Shown: positions 44,461 to 53,946 of the stretch, piece by piece
Layout of the letters: every line of letters starts with the position of its first letter
Position numbering within the stretch: position 1 is the first letter of the stretch
Assembly: GCF_029784135.1 (NCBI RefSeq)
Contig: NC_073746.1
Span: 105,152,661 to 105,216,660 of the forward strand
Source of the DNA: Toxorhynchites rutilus septentrionalis
Lineage: Eukaryota > Arthropoda > Insecta > Diptera > Culicidae
Direction: 5' to 3'
Length of the DNA stretch: 64,000 bases
Program-made: the position numbers and the translations under genes
Notes under the pieces: model-generated
The model's database searches: none
Seen by the model: only the letters and a program-made list of their open reading frames with translations
Told to the model about the DNA's origin: nothing

Positions 44461-45027
44461 GTTCTATGTGAAAAAAGTAACACATTCTCTGGAAGTCGGG
44501 AAAAACTTTGAACGAAAATTGTGTTTGATGATGATTTTATATCTTGGATAAAGTTTTGGTGAAAATGTAAGAACATCTATAGAAAAACAGTTAGGGTCAG
44601 GACTATGTCTTCTATGTATTTAAACGACATCGAGTGATAATTTTCATTTAAATTTCAACAATTCAAAATTACTCTCGGTCTGCCAATTTTATATAGAGAA
44701 ATTTGATCGACGAATCGGGATCAATTATTTCGACGTTTATTTTGCATCATGGATAGGTAACAACATTCGCATAGAACAATTTAATTTGAGTCGAACGGAA
44801 AGATTGCATAAGTCGAATTCAATCGAATCGTGAAATTAGATCAAGTTTCAAATCAATCGGATTCCGGAATATGAATTCGATGGTTTATGGCTCATGCGCT
44901 GATCTGACATTTTTATCGCTTTACATGGCAGATGGAAAAAATTATAATATAAAATTTATAGTGTTTTCCTAAAGATTTCACCAGCAACACGATCACAAGT
45001 AGGGTAACACGGAGTGAGTTGGACATA
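44461..45027. other. No gene recognised
   Basis: AT-rich sequence without recognisable gene or repeat structure. Confidence 0.4.
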
Positions 45028-45784
45028 CGGGGTGATTTGGACCAAAAAAATCCAAGTTGAGTCAAAAAGTACGACTCAACTTTGATTTTTTTTTAATGTC
45101 ATCTCCGTTTATTGTTGAACCGCATGTACCTAACGTAATACAAACTTTGGTAAAATTCGACAGGTGGAAGGGGACGGTAGCATGAACACGGCAAGCACAT
45201 TGATTGCCAAAAAATATGAGTTTTCCGATCGTGGTTTTAAGGTTTTTCCCGCTGATTAAATAAACTTTCCGTGTATTGTGCAGTAAAGTTCTGTTCGTCT
45301 ACAGAAGAGGAACAATTTGATGCAGCGGAACTGTAAGTTTGATAATAAATGAAATTAATTGCATTTTAATTTTTGCATGTTGTGTGGGGTGACATGGACA
45401 CGTTTCTGTGGGGTGAATTGGTTCTACAGGTTTCAGGCTTTTCTTTAGTCTAATTGATTCCAGATGCCGCTGAATTACAAAAAGAGAATTGGCAGACAAC
45501 GTTGGAAGAAGGAGGAGCTTGAAAGAGCAACGCAGGCCATCAAGAGCGGATTTTCTTTGACCAAGCATCGAAAGGGTTTGAAAATGCTCGAACAACAGTG
45601 AAAAGATTCATACAGAATTCGAGATGGTCTCAATCCAATTTTTCTGATCTGGAATCTGGCCACGACACCTGGTATCGATCCCAAAACACTGTTACCGATT
45701 GTAACATTATCCCAAAATACTTTACATAAACATAAATATGTTTTTTTTTTTTCGATGAAACACACAGTGGTCCAAATCACCCCG
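45028..45784 (+). mobile_element. pogo-like element, deleted
   Basis: Ends CGGGGTGATTTGGACCA (45028-45044) and its exact inverse at 45768-45784 make 17-bp terminal inverted repeats. Inside is a fragment of a pogo/Tigger-type DNA-binding domain. No DDE domain remains, so it depends on a transposase from elsewhere. A related end-like word (GTGGTCCAAATTCACCCC) occurs at 51413-51430. Confidence 0.75.
45464..45601 (+). pseudogene. pogo-type transposase N-terminal fragment
   Basis: A 45-codon frame starts MPLNYKKRIGRQRWKKEELE and goes on RATQAIKSGFSLTKHRKG. This matches the Psq-type helix-turn-helix at the N-terminus of pogo/Tigger and CENP-B-like proteins ('YKRK...W.eeeLe.Ai.aI..G.sl..Aa..f.ip..TL'). 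It stops before the second part of the DNA-binding domain. The DDE domain is absent. It would bind DNA at most; it cannot act as a transposase. CCAG before the ATG looks like a splice acceptor, but no exon upstream is recognised. Confidence 0.6.
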
Positions 45785-46419
45785 CATCAAGTCTTAATGT
45801 CCAAAAATCATCTCTTTTATCTTATGATATATTTGGTAGTTTGAAGCTTCTTATAATGATTAAACATTATTGATTGGAGACTCTCAATCGGTCAGTCATC
45901 GAGTATATCTAAAGTGTTCCAGTTACGAATATTGTGAAAATGGTTTGGATCGTACCGCCACTTGAAATAGTTATGTTTATTTCAATGATATTGCACACAA
46001 TTTTGTAAATACTGTTGCAATTTATTTAGTCTGAAGATGTTTTTAAAATGCAAGAGCTAATGGCATAATTATACAAAAAGAATCTGTGAAGTGATATCCG
46101 AAAAAGCCGCAATAATTATTCCAGTTGTGAAATCAAATTTCCATCAACGAATTTATGGTTTTAATACACTTGTGGTGTTGGTATTTTTTTTTCAATTGCA
46201 CGAGGACGTAATCAGTACGAGCTCCGGTTTTTACTCTCCATTGGCGAATGAACTGAAAAGTTTAAAGCCTCTTTAATTCAACATCATCATCATCACTCTC
46301 CATTTCTCTCTCATGTGATGTGATGTGTTTGTAGTTGTAGTCTAATTGGACGCAGTGTTACTATCACAACAAAAGAGTGCTATTGAACAGTACCAGCAGA
46401 AGGGCGGCTTCGTTATTTT
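45785..46419. other. No gene; partial repeat with GGCGAATGAACTG
   Basis: No protein motif. The word GGCGAATGAACTGAAAAGTT at 46244-46263 and its continuation AAAGCCTCTT are repeated in reverse at about 48023-48057; a shorter version is at 56319-56336. Confidence 0.45.
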
Positions 46420-46479
46420 GACGTAGGACTACGTCTATCCGGAAGATATAGGGGGTGAAATGGAAATCTAGGCACTGAA

Positions 46480-46720
46480 CAAGTAGGAAAAAATGCAAGA
46501 TTTGGAACGCTTATAACTCGAGCATTTCTCAATAGATCGCAAAGGTTTTTGCATCAATTGATAGGAAATATATCCACGCATCTATCATAACGAAGAACAC
46601 TTCATTTTTCTTGAGATAAATAATTGAATAATTGTGGGATATCAAGCATTGTCAAAATGCACTATGTGCCCATTTTTGATTGGTCCATTTTGTGCTTCTC
46701 AAATCGTACCGACCAAAACG
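46480..46720 (+). repeat. R2 block of family F
   Basis: The block with AACTCGAGCATTTCTCAATA, 'gcatcaattgataggaaatat', 'ctatcataacgaa', 'aataattgaataattgt' and 'atatcaagc' also occurs, reversed, at 55480-55690 and 60070-60290, and in part at 63895-64000. It ends at GATTGGTCC, a reversed CCAAT box. Confidence 0.8.
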
Positions 46721-46936
46721 GGCAACCAGAGCAGCAGCGAAATACAATGAAGCACGATTGGAAAGGAAAAAGAAAAAAATGAACGAAACATTGGTCGCAG
46801 TCTCACACATGCGTAATTCTCGAGCCCGCCAGTCAGCTTAAAAATCCCCCTCCGCTGCCGTAACGATCATTCTCATTCAAACCGTACACCACATCGGTTC
46901 GCATCACAACAAATCAACAAACCAACCCAAGCAGCC
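46720..46936 (+). promoter_or_regulatory. Histone-like promoter and 5' UTR before H2A copy A
   Basis: GCTTAAAAATCC at 46836-46847 stands where a TATA box would be, about 95 bp before the ATG. The leader contains CATTCAAACCGTACACCAC and ends AACCCAAGCAGCCATG. The same leader is found in front of H2A copy C (reversed). It looks like the upstream region of a real histone gene carried along with the coding part. Confidence 0.6.
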
Positions 46937-47345
46937 ATGTCTGGATATGGTAAAGGAGGAAAAGTGAAGGGAAAGGCAAAATCCCGCTCGAACCGTGTTG
47001 ATCTGGAGTTCCCCGCAAGGGTAGCTAGGCCGAGCGCGTTAGTACCAGTGCACCAGTCCACCTAGCCGGCGTTATATAGTTTCGGCCGCCGGAGTGATCG
47101 AGTTAGCTGGCAAAGCTGCTCGCGACGATAAGAAAACCCGCATTCGGAACAGAACATATTCGGTTCGGTGGACATCAAGACAACAGGCAGTTGCAGCGAG
47201 TGGCGAGTGGCAAACGCAATCGCAAAACGGCATCAGGTAGCAGAAGAAAAAAGTTTGTTCTTTATACAAACTGCTTTGGTGGCAAATCCAGAACAAGGCG
47301 GCATCGAGGGCGTTCGAAATGGTTTTTTTCAAAACCACGAGTACT
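46937..47345 (+). pseudogene. Histone H2A pseudogene A
   Basis: Starts MSGYGKGGKVKGKAKSRSNR, then VDLEFP, against the H2A start MSGRGKGGKVKGKAKSRSNR known from insects. Then about 24 bp coding for the VGRIHRLL part are missing. RKG-AERV-APVHLAGVI follows in another frame with stops, and after one more shift VIELAGKAARDDKKTRI, the H2A alpha-2 to alpha-3 region. The C-terminal part with the acidic patch (DEELN) is not recognised; unrelated sequence runs to a stop near 47345. H2A pairs with H2B in the nucleosome, but this copy cannot make a protein. It lies in a family F unit after a histone-like promoter. It has no intron, which is normal for replication histones. Confidence 0.85.
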
Positions 47346-48054
47346 AAGTTTTCTAAATTGGAACCATTCCATAAAACAAGGCGCATTTCAGGGCCATTAA
47401 ACCTTCCAAAAAAGAGTTTAGGAAATACAGTTCAATGCTTTCTAAAACATCATCCAAAATAATAATAAAACACAAATTGATTTTTCCATAAGTTGTTCTG
47501 AGCTTATTGATTTTCATCAATTCTTAAATTGCTTCTAGATTGAAAGTACAGTAATTTACACTTATCTCGACATTTAGCTAATTGGACGGACCTGTAATGT
47601 GACATATTTAGTTGGACATTTTTGTAAACATAGAGTTCGGGGTCCAAATTATGACCCCACATTGAAAGTCGACACTGTACCGCTGTCATCGCAAATGTTC
47701 AATTACAGGTTAAAATTACCTCCAATCCGATACTGAGTGGTGGTAATGCGACGTGCCATCGAATGTAATTTACTGTAAAATATGTCACAAGCTGGATGGG
47801 AAGAAATTGTCCAACTGTGAAAGCTGTGGCGAGTGGCAAATGCAATCGCTGAACAGAAAGGTTTAGACGAACAAGATGGGGATATCGAGTGATAACAAAA
47901 CAATAAACTCTTTAGATTGAAGATAATTTTGTGATCCTGAAAAGGACCCTTTTTAGCCTGCATGTGAATCCAACGAGCGAACAAATCGTAATGAATGTAT
48001 TTTTCTTCTTCTTTCTTTGTTTTTAAGAGGCTTTAAACTTTGCAGTTCATTCGC
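47346..48054. other. Non-coding part of family F element between H2A copies
   Basis: AT-rich. It contains blocks shared with copy 2 (for example 'ggacggacctgtaatgtg' and 'ttgaaagtcgacactgtacc'). 'gtcacaagctggatgggaagaaatt' at 47784-47808 recurs after H2A copy B at 48595-48619, so part of this region is a repeat of the area downstream of copy B. 48023-48057 carries the reversed GGCGAATGAACT word. Confidence 0.6.
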
Positions 48055-48254
48055 CTCTAAAAATGTATTTTTTTGCCATCGCTCCCTTTTAACGCCCATT
48101 CGTTCGTCTCGTTGGACTCGCCCCTCTGGCTGAGTCTGCCGATTTGTCTCTATCCTGTGAATGTGTACCGCTAGAGTATAAAACACGCGGATCCCAAAAA
48201 AAATATCTTATTTTCTTTCAAACCGTAAACCCGTGTTGTTGTACGGCATCGGCA
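48055..48254 (+). promoter_or_regulatory. Histone-like promoter before H2A copy B
   Basis: TATAAAA at 48177-48183 in GAGTATAAAACACGCG is a good TATA box. The leader contains CAAACCGTAAACCCGTG, like the CAAACCGTACACC of copies A and C. The distance from TATA to the start of the H2A match is about 80 bp. Confidence 0.6.
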
Positions 48255-48490
48255 TCGTGGACGTAACAAAGGAGGACAAGTTAAGGGAAAGACAAAGTCT
48301 CACTCGAACCGTGCACGTCTTCAGTTCCCTGTTGGTCGCATTCACTGATTGCTCCGCAAGGGTAACTAGGCCGAACGGATTGGTGCCGGAGCACCAGTAT
48401 ACCTAACAGCGATTATAGAGTTTCGGCCGTCGGAGTGCTCGAGTTGCCTTGCAAAGCTGCTCACGACAATCAGAAAACCCGCATCAAGAA
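48255..48490 (+). pseudogene. Histone H2A pseudogene B
   Basis: The ATG is lost, but the frame reads [20 protein letters not shown] and LQFPVGRIH, then a stop, LLRKGN, another stop, AERIGAGAPVYLTAIIEF. It keeps the VGRIHxLLRKGN region that copies A and C lack, so it derives independently from the parent gene or from a less deleted ancestor. A frameshift after IIEF leads to VLELPCKAAHDNQKTRI in another frame. The C-terminal third of H2A is not found. At least two nonsense changes and one frameshift make it dead. It is followed at 48725 by a histone-type 3' stem-loop, so the copy included both ends of the gene. Confidence 0.85.
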
Positions 48491-48724
48491 CAGAGCAGCT
48501 TCGGTTCGGCGCTCATCAAGGCAACAATTAGTTTCAGTGAGTGGCAAAGTGTTTCTCCGGCACGTCGCATTAAATGTAATTTACTGAACAACATGTCACA
48601 AGCTGGATGGGAAGAAATTTTCCAACTGTGAAAGCTGTCGCGAGTGGCAAACGCAATAGCTAAACAGAAAGGTTTAACCGAACAAGATGGGAATATCGAG
48701 TGATAACAAAAACACAACACCAAA

Positions 48725-48740
48725 GGTTCTTTTCAGAACC
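48725..48740 (+). terminator. Histone mRNA 3' stem-loop
   Basis: GGTTCTTTTCAGAACC forms a 6-bp stem with the 4-nt loop TTTC. The consensus for replication-dependent histone mRNAs is GGYYCTTTTCAGRRCC, bound by SLBP and used in 3' end processing. ACACAACACCAAA before it and CCCAAC after it are also histone-like. It lies about 240 bp after the last H2A match. Confidence 0.85.
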
Positions 48741-48862
48741 CCCAACATGTTCATAAAGAGTAAACAGTAAACTAATCCATTTTTCAGGTAGATAGGTAGG
48801 TATTCACGTGGGAGAAGAAAATAAAACAATATATTTAAAATATATATTTAACAAAAACTGTC

Positions 48863-49949
48863 GCTAGCGTCGCCTCACGACCTGTTGAACACTATTACAT
48901 TGTAACGGATAGTCTTAGCTCTGTCGAAGCTATCCGTTCAGTGAGGCCGGAAAAGCACTCGCCGTACTTCCTTGAGAGAATACGAGAAAATTTGAGTGCT
49001 TTAACCAGACGCTGTTATGTCATTACCTTTGTCTGGGTCCCTTCACATTGCTCAATTCCGGGTAATGAGAGGGCTGACTCATTAGCAAAGGTAGGTGCAA
49101 TTGAAGGCGATATTTATCAGCGTCAAATCGCTTTCAATGAATTTTATTCTTTAGTCCGTAAAAATACCATCGCTAACTGGCAACGTAAGTGGAACGAAGA
49201 TGAATTGGGTCGGTGGCTTCACTCGATTATCCCTAAGGTTAGCCTCAAACCATGGTTCAAAAGTCTGGACTTGAGTCGGGACTTTATTCGCACCTTCTCT
49301 CGACTCATGTCCAATCACTGTTCGTTAGACGCGCTACTCTTTCGTTTTAATCTTGCCGATGGCAATATCTGTGCTTGTGGCCAAGGTTACCACGACATCG
49401 AACACGTTGTTTGGTCGTGCGAGGAGTATCTTGTTGCCAGATCGAATTTAGAAAACTCTCTTCGGGCTAGAGGAAGGCAGCCCAATGTGCCGGTGAGAGA
49501 TGTGTTGGCTCGGTTAGACCTTGATTACATGTCCCAAATATATGTCTTCCTAAAAGCTATCGATCTTCGTGTGTGATTGTCCTTATATCCTTATATTCTC
49601 CTTTTCCTTTTCCTTCGCGAGAAATCAAATCCCTTCTTACTAACAATAGAATAAGGTGAAATGTAAATACATGTTAGATATAAGATAGGCTTAAGAATTG
49701 AGTATGATGAATGTGAGTGCGAATGTGAGTGTGAACATTGTCAACATATCCTTATATCCCATCCTTTTCCTGAAACAAAATGTCACCCTTCTAAACTTGA
49801 GCAAGCCGCGAGTAATCGGTTCTCTACTTCATTAACATTAGAATTAATAAAAAATGTTTATGTATAATTGTAACTATACAGATAGGAGTTTGGCTCCTTT
49901 AAACTTATGTAACTGAGCCTGTAAAAATAAACGATTTAATAAAAAAAAA
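48863..49949 (+). mobile_element. 5'-truncated LOA/I-type LINE in the family F element
   Basis: Same family as 12362-15362. It starts within the RNase H region and ends with a tail of 13 or more A. Target duplication AAAAACTGTC is at 48853-48862 and 49950-49959. The uninterrupted sequence (AAAAGCTGTCCCC) is seen in copy 2 at about 54044-54060 reversed, which proves insertion after the family F unit was made. Confidence 0.9.
48866..49576 (+). pseudogene. LINE ORF2 end: partial RNase H and zinc motif
   Basis: The frame begins within RNase H (VTDSLSSVEAIRSVRPEKHS) and continues with GNERADSLAKVGAIEGD, so two of the four catalytic acids remain. It ends with the Cys/His cluster CACGQGYHDIEHVVWSCE and YVFLKAIDLRV. 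It is nearly identical to the corresponding 14310-15017 part, with few changes, mostly silent. The RT is missing by 5' truncation, so there is no activity. The usual start (ATG at 48941) is internal and has no meaning. Confidence 0.85.
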
Positions 49950-50014
49950 AAAAACTGTCCCCTTTGTATAGTCCTACGTCACTCCGGTTATGTCCCCGAC
50001 ATTACCCACCCGTC

Positions 50015-51634
50015 TTTTTTTGACAACCAACACAGCTAAGTTACCATATGCTCTTTTGTTTATTATTATTAACGTTTGATTTGTTTTCTGTAATTTGCAA
50101 GTCCAAAGATCGAACAGAGAGCACTTCACTGGCAGCGCCGGGTTTTTCGGTGTTGCTAGAGGGAGGGAAAAGAAAGTGCTAGATTCGGGGTATCGCACAA
50201 GCGCTAATAATTTGTCTGGTGTAAATTAAATTGTCTAAGTTATTTGTTTTACTAGCGCATGTTTTCTAGACAATAATAACTTCAATTAATTATACAACTT
50301 AATGTGTTCTGCGGCCCAAATACCGTTCTGGATCATGTCTTCATGGCTTCATATTTCGAGCGCTCTTTGGAGATGACTTGGGGTGCTTGATGCCCTGATG
50401 ACATAACTATAAAATTAATATCACAATTGATTATTTATAGTAACCCTTTAGTTATATCATTAGGGCTTTGAGCATTTCTGGTTGTTTTTGGTGGGTGTCC
50501 GGGGTGTGGGGCTGTCCGGGATGTGGTTCAGAACGGTACTGTTTGCGGTATGTGTACGAATAGTTTTTTTTAAAAATACATATACTAGTTTTTTTTTATG
50601 TGTTGCTGTTCCAGAAGAACGGTAACGTGACTTAGGCATAAGTAACGATGCAACATTTTGCATCGATTTGAAATAGAGAATGTGGGTCTGATCACGAGCG
50701 CCGCTCGCGGTGGTGACGAGATGAGATGTAGATAACCTTGCATACAGTTCTTTCGTTTTCAGAGAGGGATGGCGTTCGTGATCAGGCCCTGTGTTATTCG
50801 TGCAAAGTAGTGTAGGTGAATCGTAATGAGGGATGCTTTCATATATCAACTATTGAGCTTGATTTTCTTTTTTGAGATTTTACACTTGGAATCTCAGGTT
50901 TTGGTTTTCTAATTTGAGTTTTAGAATTTTAGTCCGATGAGAATGTATATTTGTTCAAATCCCATTTCGCCGAATAGTTGAGAGTTCACGTTTTAAGTAT
51001 CACATCACTTACCACAGTGAATCCTGATTTTTCTTAACCATTCCCACTAACAACTATCCCTTCCATGATAAACGCTAGGGAACCACGCTATACAGGCGAC
51101 CCTTCTGGCCTTCGGGTGGCGAATATCATACCAACATTCCTTCCCTTGACCATTTAAAGCTCGAATCACCGAAAATTGCACAACGAGAATGATTTGCTAG
51201 TCCCGAGCGTCATTCTGTGTGTTCTTTGTGCAATTTGGTTGGTTCAGGTCAATCACGGAGAGCAACTATGAATTGTACAGCCTATCCAAGCTCAAGTTCT
51301 TATAATGATTAAACATTATTGATTGAGAGGAAACAAGTGTAGCTCAGAGTTCAAGGTAACATTTTTTATTTAGACCGTATTGGTTTAGAAATATTGGGCG
51401 ATTTGCTTAGGTGGTCCAAATTCACCCCTTTTCCCCTATAGGCGGAAATGAAGAAATACTGATAATGGCGAATGACACTGCGCACCGTTATTTCCGGGAA
51501 CTTAAATATGAAACTCACTTTTGTTCAGATCGTTCAATTCGTTCTATTTCATTGATCACATGCGAATAATTGTATAGACTGTATGCGAGTCTACTTACAA
51601 TACATTAGTTATTTTTTATTTAACAACCAAAATA
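50015..51634. other. No gene recognised
   Basis: Mixed sequence. Some parts (50640-50830, 51060-51280) have balanced composition but only short ORFs without motifs. A word like the pogo-type end is at 51413-51430 and a block shared with 45848-45880 (CTTATAATGATTAAACATTA) is at 51300. Confidence 0.4.
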
Positions 51635-51910
51635 CGAGTGTCGTTCAAAAAATAAGTTTCAGTGCCTCAGAAATCGCGGAAAAATAAAGTTAGGACAAAA
51701 AACAAGGTGATTTTCGAAATCTACGTTTTATTTTCTTTTTTTTTCACATAATCGCCGCAACGTTCGAGGCATTTTTCATAGCGTGGCACGAGTTTTTCTA
51801 TTCCGAGTGTGAAGTGCGTAGCGTCCAACTTTTTGAAGTACGATGTAACTGCGTAACGAATTTCTTCAGTGTTATCGAATCGTTGACCGCCATTTTTTGA
51901 ACGACTCTCG
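51635..51910 (-). mobile_element. Short mariner derivative with TIRs
   Basis: Ends CGAGTGTCGTTCAAAAAATA and, reversed, CGAGAGTCGTTCAAAAAATG are inverted repeats; TA precedes the left end and TG (probably a changed TA) follows the right end. Internal deletion has left 276 bp, mostly the 3' end of a mariner gene. Confidence 0.75.
51705..51895 (-). pseudogene. Mariner transposase C-terminal fragment
   Basis: On the minus strand it reads GGQRFDNTEEIRYAVTSYFK, KLDATHFTLGIEKLVPRYEK and CLERCGDYVK. This matches the last about 55 residues of DD34D mariner transposases ('GGxxFxxxEEvxxAvxxwl...GixkLvpRydKCLxxxGdYve'). The catalytic part is missing. It sits directly between the terminal repeats, so it is an internal deletion form. 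Confidence 0.75.
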
Positions 51911-52375
51911 TGTTAACTAGAAACAATTTCTATGGCAGAACAACGTGTGCCAGGTCTATCTCTATCTATCTGTTAGAGGCTAACCTTAGGGATAATCGAA
52001 CGCAAGACTGATCATGACAAATCGTCGGATGCCAATTGAAGAAGTAGAACTAAAGGAACAGCATGACAAGCGGCTAAAACAAAAAGATATTATGAGTAAA
52101 GATCAGTATACAGCCTATCGCAAAATTGGGTGTACAAATGCTACGTGACGATACTTTCCATTTATTTGGTATAAAATATTTTGAAAACATTGATTCTTTT
52201 GATGCATATTTATTACTCACACATTTGACTAGCTGTACGTGCATTAAAATTCCGAGAAAAGCTTTCTGCTGAATGTTTATTCCTGAAAATTGAGAATAAT
52301 CTCTATTCTAGTCATCGCAAAATTGAGTGTACGCCTTGAATTTCTCCGAACAAATTATTCTTGTAAGTAAGTTGT
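51911..52375. other. No gene recognised; small LINE-like piece
   Basis: At 51968-51990 the word GGCTAACCTTAGGGATAATCGA is the reverse of a piece of the LOA-type LINE (near 14665). The remainder is AT-rich without features. Confidence 0.4.
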
Positions 52376-52741
52376 AAGTTACGCCGGAGACCGAGGTTTT
52401 GAGCGTTAATAGCTCTTAAACAACTGAACGAAATAGTATGATAAACACATCATTCGAAAGATAAAATGTCTACGCGTTATATACTTGTTTCTTTTTCATC
52501 CAAAAAGTCGTTTCAATAGCCTTATAATTGCTTTCAAAACAGGCTATTGAAATCACCAATCGGTATATAAGCGAGCGCCGCTTGGAAACCCACTCAGTTA
52601 TAATTGAATTGGAGCATGTTGTCGCTGTTGTGGTGAAGCTAACTTCGTTTATCATGAAAGCACTGATGAACGGTGTCACCAAGAGCCTGTTCGTGCACCT
52701 TAGTCCAGAAGGGAATCCATCAGGAAGAGAGTGATGAAAAA
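52376..52741 (+). repeat. R3 block with promoter-like sequence
   Basis: Shares 'gaggttttgagcgttaat', 'gaaagataaaatgtc', 'aaaaagtcgtttcaatagc' and 'gctattgaaatca' with 31190-31345 in the family F element. It then continues with CCAAT (52556-52560) and TATATAA (52564-52570) and a GC-richer leader. It may be the upstream region of some gene, carried by a family F member. The gene is not recognised. Confidence 0.55.
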
Positions 52742-52947
52742 TAATCTGCCAGTTCCCCTGGGAATTGAAAAATATTAGGCTGTCCTGCGGTATTTCCGCG
52801 AGGTGTCGTTGTAAGCGCGTAGTTCTAGTTGTATTCATTGTATCGAGTCATACTATAGCTTGTTGGAAAGGTATTTTGCGCGCTATAATATAGTCCTTGA
52901 CAGTGTTTTGTTTGGTTAAGTCGTTCGTGAGTTATAGTGTCGCAAAT

Positions 52948-53946
52948 ATGGAGCAAAATAAAGAGAAAATCCGACATATTTTACAGTACTACTGACTACT
53001 ACTGGCAAAGGCAAAAATGCATCTCAAGCTGCCATAAAATTTGTGCAGTTTATGGACCCGATACAGTTTCCATCTCCACCGCACAACGATGGTTTCAACG
53101 TTTTCGTTCTGGTGTAGAGGTCGTCGAAGATGCGCCACGCTCCGGAAGGCCTGTCGTCGAAAATTGCGACAAAATCGCCGTAGCATCGGCCAAGAGCTGG
53201 GGATAAGTCATCAAACCGTTATTAACCATTTGAAGAAGCTTGGATTCACAAAGAAGCTCGATGTATGGGTGCCACACACGTTGACGCAAAAAAACATCTT
53301 TGACCGTATCGACGCATGTGAATCGCTGCTGAATCACAACAAAATCGACCCGTTTCTGAAGCGGATGGTGACTGGCGATGAAAAGTGGGTCACTTACGAC
53401 AACGTGAAGCGCAAACGGTCGTGGTCGAAGCCCGCTGAAGCGGCTCAGACGGTGACCAAGCCCTCATTAACGGCCAGGAAGGTTCTGCTGTGTGTTTGGT
53501 GGGATTGTCAAGGAATAATCTATTATGAGCTGCTTCCCTATGGCCAAACGCTCAATTCGGTCCTGTACTGCCAACAACTGGACCGCTTGAAGGTAGCACT
53601 CATGAAGAAGAGGCTATCTTTGATAAACAGAGGCCGCATTGTGTTCCATCAGGACAACGCCAGGCCACACTCTTCTTTGGTGACGCGCCAGAAGCTCCGG
53701 GAGCTCGGATGGGAGGTTCTTTTGCATCCGCCGTATAGTCCGGACCTTGCACCAAGTGACTACCACCTGTTTTTGTCCATGGCGAACGAGCTAGGTAGTG
53801 AGAAGTTAGCCACAAAAGAGGCCTGTGAAAATTGGCTATCCGAGTTTTTTGCCAATAAGGAAGCGAGCTTCTATAACAGGGGTATTATGAAGTTGGCATC
53901 TCGTTGGGAACAAGTCATCGAACAAAACGGCGCATATTTGACTTAA
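52948..53946 (+). pseudogene. Mariner DD34D transposase, frame-shifted
   Basis: The gene starts MEQNKEKIRHILQYY and meets a stop. It continues in another frame with KICAVYGPDTVSISTAQRWF and EVVEDAPRSGRPVVENCDKI (helix-turn-helix and linker). A deletion near 53190 shifts it to RSIGQELGISHQTVINHLKK. After that about 240 residues are intact: WVPHTLTQ, TGDEKWVTYDN with the first Asp, HQDNARPHSSLVTRQ with the second, and YSPDLAPSDYHLF with the third; 34 residues lie between the last two, so it is DD34D. It ends with QNGAYLT. The signature WVPHxL and YSPDLAPxD are both present. With two or more frame breaks it is dead, but only moderately old. The deleted copies at 15.4-16.2 kb belong to the same subfamily. 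Confidence 0.9.

Larger units (their letters stand above)
46420..50014 (+). mobile_element. Family F element carrying histone H2A sequences, copy 1
   Basis: The head GACGTAGGACTACGTC (46420-46435) and the tail, with GTCCTACGTC (49971-49980), then CGGTTATGTCCCCGAC and ATTACCCACCCGTC, bound this unit; T-rich sequence flanks both sides. In order it holds the R2 block, a histone promoter-like region, H2A pseudogene A, an AT-rich part, H2A pseudogene B with a histone stem-loop, a truncated LINE and the tail. Without the LINE it would be about 2.5 kb. An inverted relative is at 53997-55725. The family has no transposase ORF. Confidence 0.75.

Noticed and set aside
46937..47155. A functional histone H2A gene
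   Set aside because: Missing VGRIHRLL segment, stops, a frameshift and no recognisable C-terminal part. The same applies to copies at 48255 and 55224.
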